Source: a virus. Taken from it: DNA of 61,329 bases. Both the position numbers and the translations under genes were made by a program. The stretch is taken from positions 1 through 61,329 of the IMG/VR virus record IMGVR_UViG_3300010430_000035. One strand, 5' to 3'. This document shows, in pieces, positions 22,252 to 30,707 of this stretch. The notes under the pieces are model-generated. The model worked only from the letters and a program-made list of their open reading frames with translations, was not told the DNA's origin and made no database searches. Within the stretch, counting starts at the first letter, position 1, and each line of letters opens with the position of its first letter.

Positions 22252-22574
22252 GCAGGTCGTATGTAGGCGGGAAGGGTGACGAGCCCAGACAGGTGAACAG
22301 GGACCAGTACGAGCGTGGACACATCAATGCGTTCGCCAAGCCGGAAGAAGGCTACGTGATGCTGAAGCACACGAAGTGCGGCGGCAAGGCGTTTCAGTAC
22401 AAGGAGAGCGAGTACGTGGCGGGTGCGGTGATTAAGTCAGAGCACGCGCTGACGGTCGAGGGCAGAGAGGTCTGCTTTGCGGCGCCAGCGGAATGCTGGT
22501 ACTGCGGCGAGAACATTAACTTCGAGAAGGTGGGCGAGCAGCTCGACCCGCCACCGAGAGATAGCGATGAATAG
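22248..22574 (+). CDS. Zinc-ribbon-like hypothetical protein, 108 aa
   Basis: TTG 22248 overlaps the previous stop (TTGA) with GGAGG upstream; no ATG fits. HTKCGGKAF near residue 48 and ECWYCGEN near 89 supply a cysteine set for one zinc ribbon. Function unknown. Confidence 0.6.
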   Translation: MSRSYVGGKGDEPRQVNRDQYERGHINAFAKPEEGYVMLKHTKCGGKAFQYKESEYVAGAVIKSEHALTVEGREVCFAAPAECWYCGENINFEKVGEQLDPPPRDSDE

Positions 22575-22863
22575 ACGAATGTTTTTGATGGGTGCCGGCG
22601 CGGCGCTTGTGACCCCGCTGATTCCGAAGTTAGCGTCCGACAGCGAGCTGACACTGGAACACATCCAGAGCATTAAGGCTGCGCTCGATGGCGCAGACGT
22701 CGGACTGGACTCCTACTACGGGTTTACGCAGTACATCCAGACGACCAGTGGCGCGAAGATAGTGCGCCAGACCGCCGTTCACACCGACGCCTCCGGCAAG
22801 GTGATTGAGAAGCGTCAGTGGGAGCGCGAAGATTATTTTGAATTATTAAGTCCAAAGGCTTGA
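22567..22863 (+). CDS. Tat-signal-like exported protein, 98 aa
   Basis: The N-terminus NRRMFLMGAGAALVTPLIP has the twin-arginine pattern (RR, then Phe-Leu) and a hydrophobic core. The mature part is small and charged. ATG 22567 overlaps the previous gene. Its stop codon TGA lies inside the -35 of the giant-RNA promoter. Confidence 0.6.
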   Translation: MNRRMFLMGAGAALVTPLIPKLASDSELTLEHIQSIKAALDGADVGLDSYYGFTQYIQTTSGAKIVRQTAVHTDASGKVIEKRQWEREDYFELLSPKA

Positions 22864-22887
22864 CTTCCAGCCACTGGACAGTATAAT
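22860..22887 (+). promoter_or_regulatory. Operator-promoter of the giant RNA
   Basis: TTGACT (22860-22865) and TATAAT (22882-22887), spacer 16, predicted +1 about 22894. The spacer begins with TCCAGCCACTGGA, a perfect 13-base palindrome and the best copy of the shared operator. No RAUGGG hairpin follows; instead a UUCG-capped hairpin starts at 22897. Confidence 0.85.
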
Positions 22888-23420
22888 GCTCCTTAATCGC
22901 TGCTTCGGCAGCGACATTCGTCTCAGACGAAGCGGTGAACCCAACGGGCTTCGGCTCACGCGGGAACAGCAAAACTGATGAGACAGACGCGGCATGGCGT
23001 GGATAGCCGGTAGTGATATCGGTCAAAGGGATACGGGCATACACGTACCCGCCACCAAGGTGGTCAGACCATGCAAGCCTCGCTCAGCGTGCTTACAGGG
23101 CACGGGGTTCGTAAAAGGCGGACCGGACCGGCGAAGCTGCTGCATTGAAAAGGATGAAGGTGGGTAACTCTGGCTGGATTCCGATGGCGTGAGAAGCCAT
23201 AGGTGCGCTCAAAAGCAGCGAACTGGCGATGAGTAAGGGGTAGGACTGGAGGTTCAAGGTTGATAGCCGAGGGCGCCAGACCAGTTGCAAATGCGGAATG
23301 CGGGTAACGCCGTGAGTCGCCAGAACCGTGAGTAGCCGTCAGGTGAAAACAGACGTCGGGTGTTATTTTGCTGGGGCAACCCAGTGAAGGCACAGGCAGG
23401 CGCTCGTCGTAGATATGCTT

Positions 23421-23493
23421 AGCTTAGTAGCTCAGTTGGTAGAGCTCTTGCCTTGAAAGCAAGCAGTCGGTGGTTCGAGTCCACCCTTAGCGA
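23421..23493 (+). tRNA. tRNA-like domain, anticodon UGA, short variable loop, imperfect acceptor
   Basis: D-arm GCTC with GAGC (23430-23445), anticodon stem CTTGC with GCAAG (23447-23463), loop CTTGAAA giving anticodon TGA (serine, codon UCA), variable loop CAGTC, T-arm GGTGG with CCACC around TTCGAGT (23469-23485). The acceptor AGCTTAG with CTTAGCG has an A-G end mismatch and a T-T mismatch. CCA is not encoded. A serine tRNA should have a long variable arm; this one has five bases. Confidence 0.75.
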
Positions 23494-24311
23494 CGAACTA
23501 TTAATTCGTTAATGCGAAAATGGAAAGACGCCTGTCGGTGCCAGAGCAAAAGCGGCATAACGGTCAGCCTACGGGTAATGACCTACCAGACGACCTCCAA
23601 GGTCCGACGGGATTGAGGGGAGCCCAAATACTCGGCGTTAGCTGCGCAGGGTAAGAGGACGAACTTCGAGATGCTCGGTAGAACAGGGCTATCGCCAGCG
23701 CTGTAAAAGAAATTGGCTGTCGTGGAGTACGGACCCTGCCTTGGCGGGGTGGACACGAGATTAACCGAAAGGGTACGGTCTCAAAGGCGGCTCCAGTGTT
23801 GGGTGTAGTCTCAGCCCTTCCACACCTTTACGATTGTTTAGAAAGACCCCGCGAAGCAACTGCACCGTCGTAGGTGTAGGCAAAAGCGCCCAGACGCACC
23901 CAGAAGCCCTTCGGGGCGAAATGCTGGCTCTGTTATGGTCTAAGAGTTCTGGGGTACGACCGCGAGTAGCGTTAAGTAGCGGGTTCTCTCTAAGCGATTG
24001 CATCGGTTTGGGGTTACTGCCGGCGCCTTTTGAAGAGCTCACGAGCAGGCGTCAGTGACAAGAAGCAGGGCGCAGTCGGTTCGCTACCGGCATTTAAGCG
24101 AACAAAGCGGTCTCGGTGGTCTCCTGCTGCCACAAACCCTGATTCAGTTAATGGCACGCTGCGGTGTGGAACGCAGACACACAGCGGCACCTTGCGAGCA
24201 TGGTGACCGTGGCGGAAAGGGCATAGGGGTGCTGACGAGCATCGGAGAGCTATAACCGCAGCAGAGGGTAGCGTCCTGCCGGCGTGCCGCCAAAAAATTC
24301 CAGTAACTTTC

Positions 24312-24338
24312 AAAAAGTGAAAGGTACGGGTACTTTTT
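24312..24338 (+). terminator. Probable terminator of the giant RNA
   Basis: AAAAAGT (24312-24318) and ACTTTTT (24332-24338) form an A/T-rich stem ending in a T-run; just upstream CTTTC and GAAAG offer a competing hairpin. A second hairpin AGGGC with GCCCT follows at 24340-24354. The end of the RNA is therefore approximate. Confidence 0.5.
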
Positions 24339-24405
24339 GAGGGCGTTAAGCCCTTGAGTTAAGGGGTGTTTCGTGTAGTGTTTGGGAACTGCAAAGGAGA
24401 GCGAA

Positions 24406-24516
24406 ATGAAGACCACTGATGTTATTAAAACCGCCGACCCTGTAGACCCGCTGGCAGTAATCGGTCACGAGTGGTGGGGCGACTCAGGGAGTTGCGGCAT
24501 CACGATGTGGGTGTAG
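24406..24516 (+). CDS. 36-codon ORF ending in an amber codon in frame with the fibre-like gene
   Basis: ATG 24406 has a good AAAGGAGAG ribosome site. The frame closes at TAG 24514-24516 and continues without another stop as the gene at 24520. It may be a leader, the broken start of the larger gene, or its real N-terminus made by readthrough. Confidence 0.5.
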   Translation: MKTTDVIKTADPVDPLAVIGHEWWGDSGSCGITMWV

Positions 24517-24519
24517 CCT

Positions 24520-25860
24520 GTGCGGCGTGAAGCAGCAACAGCCATCACCAAGACGGTCCCCGTCGCAACCGGCAGCGAGAATGTAGCCCGCGCCGGCTTT
24601 CCTTCGCCGGTCTTCGGCGTACACCTCGGGGCACGAGCCCAGAAGAACCAAGAGAGCGACCACGTAGGCGTTGGCATCGGTCTGTCGATAGGCGGAAACG
24701 GTCAGCGCCTTTTTACGTTGAGTGCTGAGGATGGTGCGGCTAACTCAGGCACAGCATCACGCAACGACGCGGTCATTGGTGCCGGCGACCAGAGCAACAG
24801 CGCGAACCTCCTGTACGAGTCAGCCCTCACCGGACTGACCGAGGGCGGTATCGCAACCGACTTCAGCAACGTGGGTACGCAGGGCGACTACGTCTCGACC
24901 CTGTTTCAGGAAGGTGTAGCCCAAGCCGAGCTGGTGGATGCCACCATCAACGGCACCGGTACCACCGACATCACCACCACATTCCAGCCAGACGCCATCG
25001 TGTGCTTTGGCAACCCTTCTGCCATGGGCGGGAGCAGCAACAACGCCAGCATGGCTGTCAGCTTCTACGGCAACAGCAGCTATGCGTCAGTAGCCGCAGC
25101 CGATGAGCACGGAGCAAGCCCAAGCAACAGTGATAGCTACAGCACCAGCACCGCGATGATTGCAGAGCTGGATTACGTGGCATCAACGCCGACACTGCAG
25201 ACCTTCACGGTAGGCAGCATCACCGACACCGGATTCACTTGCACCAAGGTAGCCGGCACTGCCGATGCGTCAGTCACCTTCCTGTGCCTGAAGCTCATGG
25301 GCGGATACAGCCTGAGAGTAGGCTTCGCACCTACGCCAACCTACCTGAGCCCACACCAGAGGCTCGACACGCTGTTCCCTGATAACGAGTATCACGCATC
25401 CGTGTTGTTCGCAGGTGCAACCACTGCACTGGAGACCGTTGAAGATGATATGCGCTTCATGCTGGGGACCGTAGCACCGGACGGCACACAAAGCTGCCTG
25501 TCACTGTCCGCAGAGAGCGGAGTGGCAACACCGAACACGAAGAGCGGTGTGTACAACGACAGGGCGGTCCACCTAATGAATCCTAGCGACAGTGCAGCCA
25601 CTGTATCTGCATCCTTCGAGAGCCACTCGGCGTTTAGCCGTGGGACGGTGCTGACGTTCAGCAGAGCCCGCGACCCGATGCAGCTGGGCTGCCTGTTCAT
25701 TGGTCGTGATAAGACCGGACGGGTAGGCGGTGGGCACGCCGGCACCAAGGTGATGGATGCCCGCACGATAGCCGACAAGTATTCACAGGGAAGACCCAAG
25801 GTGGCGGAGTATGAGTTCCGTCATCGCAATTTCTATCAAGGTGGTGACGACGATGGTTAG
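24520..25860 (+). CDS. Fibre-like or head-decoration virion protein, 446 aa
   Basis: GTG 24520, six bases after the upstream amber codon and in the same frame; it lacks its own ribosome site. The protein consists of about three related beta-rich blocks of 110-130 residues (for example around DITTTFQPDAIVCFG), like beta-sandwich modules seen in phage fibre proteins. No catalytic motif. Receptor or glycan binding is a guess. Confidence 0.6.
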   Translation: MRREAATAITKTVPVATGSENVARAGFPSPVFGVHLGARAQKNQESDHVGVGIGLSIGGNGQRLFTLSAEDGAANSGTASRNDAVIGAGDQSNSANLLYESALTGLTEGGIATDFSNVGTQGDYVSTLFQEGVAQAELVDATINGTGTTDITTTFQPDAIVCFGNPSAMGGSSNNASMAVSFYGNSSYASVAAADEHGASPSNSDSYSTSTAMIAELDYVASTPTLQTFTVGSITDTGFTCTKVAGTADASVTFLCLKLMGGYSLRVGFAPTPTYLSPHQRLDTLFPDNEYHASVLFAGATTALETVEDDMRFMLGTVAPDGTQSCLSLSAESGVATPNTKSGVYNDRAVHLMNPSDSAATVSASFESHSAFSRGTVLTFSRARDPMQLGCLFIGRDKTGRVGGGHAGTKVMDARTIADKYSQGRPKVAEYEFRHRNFYQGGDDDG

Positions 25861-26050
25861 GATTAAGGTTGAGTACAAACGGGCAGCGGTGGCTGCCATC
25901 ATGTTCACGCTGTTCGGCGCGAGCTTTTATGAGCTGGCGATGTCCGGCAACTTTGCACTGGCTGCATTCCAGCTGGTGTTGACCGCGCTGTTGGTGTGGG
26001 TGTTCCTTGAGGAGCTCGGCATCATCCCGCGGTTGGTTACCGACAAATGA
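25853..26050 (+). CDS. Two-helix membrane protein, 65 aa
   Basis: ATG 25853 overlaps the fibre-like gene. Two hydrophobic segments (about 10-25 and 30-48) with a positive N-terminus. It may be a membrane or holin-like protein, but lysis genes lie elsewhere. Confidence 0.55.
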   Translation: MVRIKVEYKRAAVAAIMFTLFGASFYELAMSGNFALAAFQLVLTALLVWVFLEELGIIPRLVTDK

Positions 26051-26187
26051 CTGTGCCCACCAACTACATCTCTCGGCTGTATCGGAAGCTCGCAGAGCAG
26101 GAGCGCGAATATCGCCGGCGAGAGCTATGGTGGTTTGGTCGCTTTGACCGCTTTCGACCGGTTAGGCTCAGGGAGGACCTATGCTGA
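26047..26187 (+). CDS. Small basic protein, 46 aa
   Basis: ATG 26047 overlaps the previous stop (ATGA) and the stop overlaps the next ATG. The protein is Arg-rich (EQEREYRRRELWWFGRF), helical and aromatic. The double overlap supports translation. Confidence 0.55.
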   Translation: MTVPTNYISRLYRKLAEQEREYRRRELWWFGRFDRFRPVRLREDLC

Positions 26188-26516
26188 CCGGCTACGAGGA
26201 CTGGCTCCCCATGCCCAAGACGACGGACCCCACGCTCAACGAGCTGTACGAGCAGGTGCCGGAGGGCTGCATCCTGAAGGAGGTGGCTTCGTTCGGTCGT
26301 ACTATGGACGGCGGTGTCATTGAGATGGTGTGGGAAGACCTGCTGCACAGAGTGGGCGGAGACCGTCACGAGCTGATGAAGCTGGCAGCGTATGCACGCT
26401 GGGGCGTAGACAACGCGAGAAACTGCTGGGTGCTTGCTGTGCTGGAGAGAATCCCGCAGCCACCCGAGGAGCGGGTAGAGGCGGACAACGTCGTTTACCT
26501 GAGTGATTACCGGTGA
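26181..26516 (+). CDS. Hypothetical protein, 111 aa
   Basis: GGGAGG precedes ATG 26181. Soluble, mixed alpha/beta, with conserved-looking HELMKLAAYARWGVDNARN. Resembles small phage proteins of unknown role upstream of portal genes. Confidence 0.6.
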   Translation: MLTGYEDWLPMPKTTDPTLNELYEQVPEGCILKEVASFGRTMDGGVIEMVWEDLLHRVGGDRHELMKLAAYARWGVDNARNCWVLAVLERIPQPPEERVEADNVVYLSDYR

Positions 26517-26941
26517 ACTACAGTCGCAATCACGTACTGGCAAGGCTCGGGCGACTCCGCCTCAAGGATGCCTTTAGCCGCTACGACATCACCCATCGAA
26601 TGATTGCGGCTGGCGGACTGAACAAGCCCATCTTCGCGCAGGCGCTCAAAGTCCCAGCCAACGAGAAGAGCATTGCGGCAGCCGAGGACGCCTTCGGAGA
26701 GCTCCTGCGTAAGGCTGACAGCCACGACAAGTGGGTGGAGTGGCAGATGAATGGGCTCATCACAGAGGCGCAGTACGACGCCCTGCTGGCGGCACAGGCG
26801 GAGGACCGCGCCTTCAATGAGCGAGTGAGCGAGAGCTGGCACCGCAGGTTCGATGTACCGAAACAGGAGCAGCTGGACGCCAAGACGCTGTCCGGCGCAG
26901 AGTTTGAGAAGAAGTACGGCAAGCAATGTCCGCTGTATTGA
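26513..26941 (+). CDS. Hypothetical helical protein, 142 aa
   Basis: GTG 26513 overlaps the previous stop. Mostly amphipathic helix with Ala, Glu and Lys. No family recognised. Confidence 0.6.
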   Translation: MNYSRNHVLARLGRLRLKDAFSRYDITHRMIAAGGLNKPIFAQALKVPANEKSIAAAEDAFGELLRKADSHDKWVEWQMNGLITEAQYDALLAAQAEDRAFNERVSESWHRRFDVPKQEQLDAKTLSGAEFEKKYGKQCPLY

Positions 26942-26980
26942 GGCTGGAGTTGACAGCTTACCCGAGGTAGAGTCCTGACT

Positions 26981-27193
26981 ATGAAAAGCATCTGGTACTG
27001 CATCGACGACAACACCGTGTACGACAACGGACCTGCGCACATTCCGGCGCGGGTCCATTCGCATTACACGATGAACCGCGACAAGCCAGTGGCAGAGCGC
27101 ACGGACATCGTTATCTATGGGCAGAGCAACCTGCGCCCCGACACTGGAAAGATGCTGGCAGCCGTCAAGGAGCATCTGGGGATTGCGGCATGA
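26981..27193 (+). CDS. Hypothetical protein, 70 aa
   Basis: ATG 26981 after a short gap of 39 bases that holds no clear promoter. Small soluble protein; it overlaps the next gene by four bases. Function unknown. Confidence 0.55.
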   Translation: MKSIWYCIDDNTVYDNGPAHIPARVHSHYTMNRDKPVAERTDIVIYGQSNLRPDTGKMLAAVKEHLGIAA

Positions 27194-27483
27194 GTAAGGG
27201 GCAGCTGGTGTGGCTGAACATGGATTCCTACGAGCCGGCGATTAAGACCGAGGCTCCTGTAGGCACACCCAAGCCCAGATACATCAGGACCTTCGATTAC
27301 CCAAAGAGCGACATCAGGGTGATGGCGTACAGCAATCTGCATGAGCCGTTAGAGGTTGTGGTGGTGCGCTGCCTGAGCGAGTTCCTGAAAACCGAGCCCG
27401 AGCCATGGGTCAGGGTTAAGTGCTCCGGCTCCTTCCCGCGTAGAGACCGTTTCGACGGGAGTGAAATCCTTGGCACACTATGA
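27190..27483 (+). CDS. Hypothetical protein, 97 aa
   Basis: Overlaps its neighbours on both sides (4 and 23 bases). Beta-rich, no family recognised. Confidence 0.55.
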   Translation: MSKGQLVWLNMDSYEPAIKTEAPVGTPKPRYIRTFDYPKSDIRVMAYSNLHEPLEVVVVRCLSEFLKTEPEPWVRVKCSGSFPRRDRFDGSEILGTL

Positions 27484-28018
27484 CGACAACGAAAACATCG
27501 CCGTACCAGACTTCGTTAGCAACCCCAACGCTCTGGTCGACGTTAGCGCCACCCTCGAGGTGGTACTCAAGGATATTGGCGATGCGCTCGAGCGACACTA
27601 CCCGAACTGGGGCTGGGTCCTCATACCTAACGAGAAGGGCGGCATCGTCCAAATCCTGTCGCTGCGGCTGTCAGGAGAATGGGGCTGGGTCGAGAAGATT
27701 GACAAGCTCCAGAACCACGACCGCAACAAGATAGCGATGGAGGTCGGTGGGCACATCCTTGAGCGCTTTGGGCTGGAGCGTGCCGGCTACTCACCCGAGC
27801 AGTGGAAGCGCTGCCGTAAAGATATTCTGGGCAGACCGATGCCCGACCAGTCGGACCAAGACCGCAAGGTCCGCAACCGCATTCGTGATAAAATCGTGAC
27901 CGAAGCGATTCAGGAAGGTGTGCTGGAGATTGCAGTGCACGACATCGAGGCGCCTCATGGAGGGGCGACACGGCATATAGCTATCAGGGAGAACCCAGAT
28001 GCCCCAGTCGATGACTAG
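27461..28018 (+). CDS. Hypothetical protein upstream of portal, 185 aa
   Basis: GTG 27461, overlapping the previous gene. Mixed alpha/beta in the first 100 residues (HYPNWGWVLIPNEKGG), then a charged helix. It ends 20 bases inside the portal gene. Head assembly is possible by position only. Confidence 0.58.
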   Translation: MKSLAHYDDNENIAVPDFVSNPNALVDVSATLEVVLKDIGDALERHYPNWGWVLIPNEKGGIVQILSLRLSGEWGWVEKIDKLQNHDRNKIAMEVGGHILERFGLERAGYSPEQWKRCRKDILGRPMPDQSDQDRKVRNRIRDKIVTEAIQEGVLEIAVHDIEAPHGGATRHIAIRENPDAPVDD

Positions 28019-30332
28019 CAAGCAGCCGCCCGTAGAGGGCAAAGAAGGCACAGCCGGCAAAGCGTCCGGCTTTAGTTATTACGCCGCGGATGTTCCTGAG
28101 CACCAGCAGGAAAACGACGACCATTACATGGCGCTGTCGCGTGATGCCTACCGCGACGGGGTGGACTGGTTCGATGCCTCGGTCAGGCGTCAGCAGGAGC
28201 GCAACCAGAGCCTGTTCAACAGTAAGCACCCGAAGGGCTCCAAATACTGGTCCGACCAGTACCGCAAGAAGTCCAAGATTTTCAGACCCAAGGTCCGCAC
28301 CGCCATCAAGAAGCGAGAGGCTTCTGTCGGTGTAGCCTTCTTCAGCACCAGCGATGTGGTGCACTGTGCGCCGGTCAACGACCGTGATGAAGCCCAGCAG
28401 CTGGCTGCTGAGGTGCACATGGCGCTGCTGAACTATCGACTGGACCAAGACCAGAGCTGGTTCCTCACCTGTGTCGGTGGCTTTCAGGATGCCGACAAGC
28501 AGGGCGTGGTAGCCGCTCGGGTGGACTGGCTGTACAGCTCAGCGCAGACCGCTTATGAGGAAGAGTACGAGGACGGCTTCGGCAATGTGCAGAAGCAGAC
28601 CGTGATAGAGGACGAGGTGACTGAAGACCGCCCGAACGTCACGCTGCTGCCGCTGGAGAACCTCAAGGTCAGCCCGTCGTGTGACTGGCGCGACCCCATC
28701 AACACAAGCCCATATGTCATCGAGGATATGCCGACCTACGTCCACGAGATTAAGTCTCGCATGGCGTCAGGGCAGTACCGTCAGCTCGACGACGGCGTGC
28801 TTAAGGCTGCTGTAAAGCAGGACTGGGACAGCATCCGTAAAGCCCGCGAGGGTGATGAGCGTCTGGACCGGTACGACAACGAGGTCGCCATCAACGAGTT
28901 CCAGATTGTCTGGGTCCGTCGGTACATTATGAAAATCGACGGGCAGGACTGGTGCTGGGACACACTGGGCGGCGAGTTCCTGCTGTCTGATGTGAAGCCT
29001 CTGAACGAGGTGTACCTGCACGGACTCCGTCCCTACGTCTGGGGTCGCAGCAACATCGAGACCCACAACCCGTATCCTGCGGGTATGCCGCAGCTGCTGG
29101 ACAGCCTGCAGAGTGAGGCGAATGACCTCGCCAACCTGCGTCTGGACAACCTGAAGCTGGCGCTCAACAAGCGCTACCTGCTACGCCGCGGTGGTATGAC
29201 CGACGTCCGCAGCCTGCTGCGCAACGTGTCAGGCTCAGTCACCATGACCGGTGACCCCGATGCCGATGTGAAGGTAGTGGAGACCCGAGACGTCACGGGC
29301 AGCTCGTATCAGGAGCAGGACCGCCTGAATCTGGATATGGACGACCTCAGCGGTAGCTTCCAAGGCGGCAGCGTCATGGCGAACCGCAAGATGAACGAGA
29401 CCGTGGGCGGTATGTCGCTGACAGCTGACGCCGCCAACGAGGTGAAGGAGCTCGACCTCCGCACCTACGCAGAGACTTTCGTGGAGCCGGTGATGCGCCA
29501 TATCATCGCACTGGAGGCAGCCTACGAGACCGACATGACGGTCCTGAGAGTGGTGGGTGAGCAGGTGATGTTCACTGACAACCAGACAGGGCAGAAGTCG
29601 CCGCTGTCGGTTAAGGAAGTGCTCCAGCTGCTCAAGGAGAACACCAAGGTCCGCGTCAACGTGGGCTTCAACAGCACCAACCCAGCGAAGCGTATCGAGA
29701 AGCTGGCTCTGGCACTGAAGGTCGTGTTCGACTATATGCCGTTTATGCAGGGCGAGCTGGACGGCGGTGAGCTGGTCAACGAGGTGATGGGCGCTGTCGG
29801 TCACGATGGCGAGCGCTTCTTCCCGTCACTGGGTAAAGACGGACCGAACCCGCAGGTGGCACAGCTGCAGCAGCAGGTACAGCAGCTCACGCAGGCTCTC
29901 GAGATGAAGCAGGTAGAGGCGCAAGCCAAGCTGCAGGACACTCAGATTCGAGAGCAGGGCGCCCTCCAGCGCGAACAGATGAAGCTGCAGACGCAGTTGC
30001 AGATTGCCAGAGAGAAGGGACAACTCGATGCGGCAATGAGCCAGATGAAGAATCGCCTCGAGCAGTACGACAGGCAGCTGGCTTCTATGAAGGCAGGCGT
30101 GGAGCGCGAAGAGCTGGAGTTGCAGAAACAGGCTCTGGCGCACACAATCAAGCAGGCGGAGACCGCAGATATGCGCGAGGACCGCCGCATGAATTTCGAT
30201 ATGACAACCAAGGTAGCTGGCGCAGCAGCAGACCGTAGTCCAGAGGAGGGTCCGATGGACCTGAAGGGCAACGACAAGGCTGGTGTGATGGCTCGTGAGA
30301 ACTACGACCTGATTCCCCAGAACATCCTGTAA
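27999..30332 (+). CDS. Portal protein, 777 aa
   Basis: Size, position before scaffold and coat genes, and a central part with acidic patches and NPYPAGMPQLLDSLQSEAND resemble P22-like podovirus portals. The last 150 residues form a Gln-rich coiled coil (AQLQQQVQQLTQALEMKQ), a C-terminal barrel like that of P22. The protein ends in PQNIL, which matches a short motif shared by the ejected proteins. GGAG precedes ATG 27999. Confidence 0.8.
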   Translation: MPQSMTSKQPPVEGKEGTAGKASGFSYYAADVPEHQQENDDHYMALSRDAYRDGVDWFDASVRRQQERNQSLFNSKHPKGSKYWSDQYRKKSKIFRPKVRTAIKKREASVGVAFFSTSDVVHCAPVNDRDEAQQLAAEVHMALLNYRLDQDQSWFLTCVGGFQDADKQGVVAARVDWLYSSAQTAYEEEYEDGFGNVQKQTVIEDEVTEDRPNVTLLPLENLKVSPSCDWRDPINTSPYVIEDMPTYVHEIKSRMASGQYRQLDDGVLKAAVKQDWDSIRKAREGDERLDRYDNEVAINEFQIVWVRRYIMKIDGQDWCWDTLGGEFLLSDVKPLNEVYLHGLRPYVWGRSNIETHNPYPAGMPQLLDSLQSEANDLANLRLDNLKLALNKRYLLRRGGMTDVRSLLRNVSGSVTMTGDPDADVKVVETRDVTGSSYQEQDRLNLDMDDLSGSFQGGSVMANRKMNETVGGMSLTADAANEVKELDLRTYAETFVEPVMRHIIALEAAYETDMTVLRVVGEQVMFTDNQTGQKSPLSVKEVLQLLKENTKVRVNVGFNSTNPAKRIEKLALALKVVFDYMPFMQGELDGGELVNEVMGAVGHDGERFFPSLGKDGPNPQVAQLQQQVQQLTQALEMKQVEAQAKLQDTQIREQGALQREQMKLQTQLQIAREKGQLDAAMSQMKNRLEQYDRQLASMKAGVEREELELQKQALAHTIKQAETADMREDRRMNFDMTTKVAGAAADRSPEEGPMDLKGNDKAGVMARENYDLIPQNIL

Positions 30333-30707
30333 GTGAGCGAGCAGCAGGAAGAAGCCGCGCTGGACGCGGAGCTGCGCAGGCAGCTGGGAGACGAGAGAGT
30401 TCATCTGGCAGACCACATACAGCTGGGTCTGGAGATGGAGTCCTTTCTCGACAAGAACAAGGCGGCACAGTATCTGGTAGCCAGAGCACAGTCCGCCATC
30501 GAGGACGGCAACGCCGCTTTCCTCAACGCCACAAACCTCTCGGACGAGAAACTGGCGAAGCTGCACTTTGAAGCCCGAGTGGCTGCCACCCTCATCCTGT
30601 GGATGAACGAGGCAATCGACAACGGCAGGGCTGCAGCCAAGCAAATACAGACGCAAGAAGAGCTCGACAGTCACCCGATAACCGGAGAGGATAGCTACGA
30701 TGAATGA
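30333..30707 (+). CDS. Helical protein between portal and scaffold, 124 aa
   Basis: GTG 30333 follows the portal stop. Ala/Glu/Leu-rich helices throughout. It may assist assembly; it overlaps the scaffold gene by eight bases. Confidence 0.6.
   Translation: MSEQQEEAALDAELRRQLGDERVHLADHIQLGLEMESFLDKNKAAQYLVARAQSAIEDGNAAFLNATNLSDEKLAKLHFEARVAATLILWMNEAIDNGRAAAKQIQTQEELDSHPITGEDSYDE

Larger units (their letters stand above)
22894..24338 (+). ncRNA. Giant structured RNA with internal tRNA domain (GOLLD/ROOL-like candidate)
   Basis: About 1.45 kb without a credible ORF, yet full of hairpins: a 7-bp stem with a UUCG loop at 22897-22914, TTCGTC with GACGAA at 22917-22931, CTGGG with CCCAG around a GCAA loop at 23371-23384, GACC with GGTC at 23592-23604, a 6-bp stem with a CUUG loop at 23734-23749, GCCC with GGGC around UUCG at 23906-23917, and CTGCG with CGCAG at 24159-24176. 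Stable tetraloops of this kind mark selected RNA folds. It has its own promoter at the 5' end, a terminator-like hairpin at the 3' end and a tRNA-like domain near 23450. Known large phage RNAs such as GOLLD sit by or contain tRNAs. Family membership is inferred, not tested. Confidence 0.72.

Noticed and set aside
22724-24313. Several 60-110 codon frames on both strands within the giant-RNA region
   Set aside because: None has a ribosome site or a protein-like composition, and they overlap each other in conflicting frames.
22894-24338. Group I intron in a tRNA gene or a diversity-generating retroelement
   Set aside because: The tRNA-shaped domain is continuous, no homing endonuclease or reverse transcriptase frame is present, and no template/variable repeat pair was seen near the fibre-like gene.
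24406-24516. Amber suppression by the nearby tRNA
   Set aside because: The anticodon loop gives UGA, which pairs with UCA; a UAG suppressor would need CUA.
26951-26980. TTGACA at about 26950 as a promoter
   Set aside because: No -10 hexamer at 16-18 bases and no operator copy.
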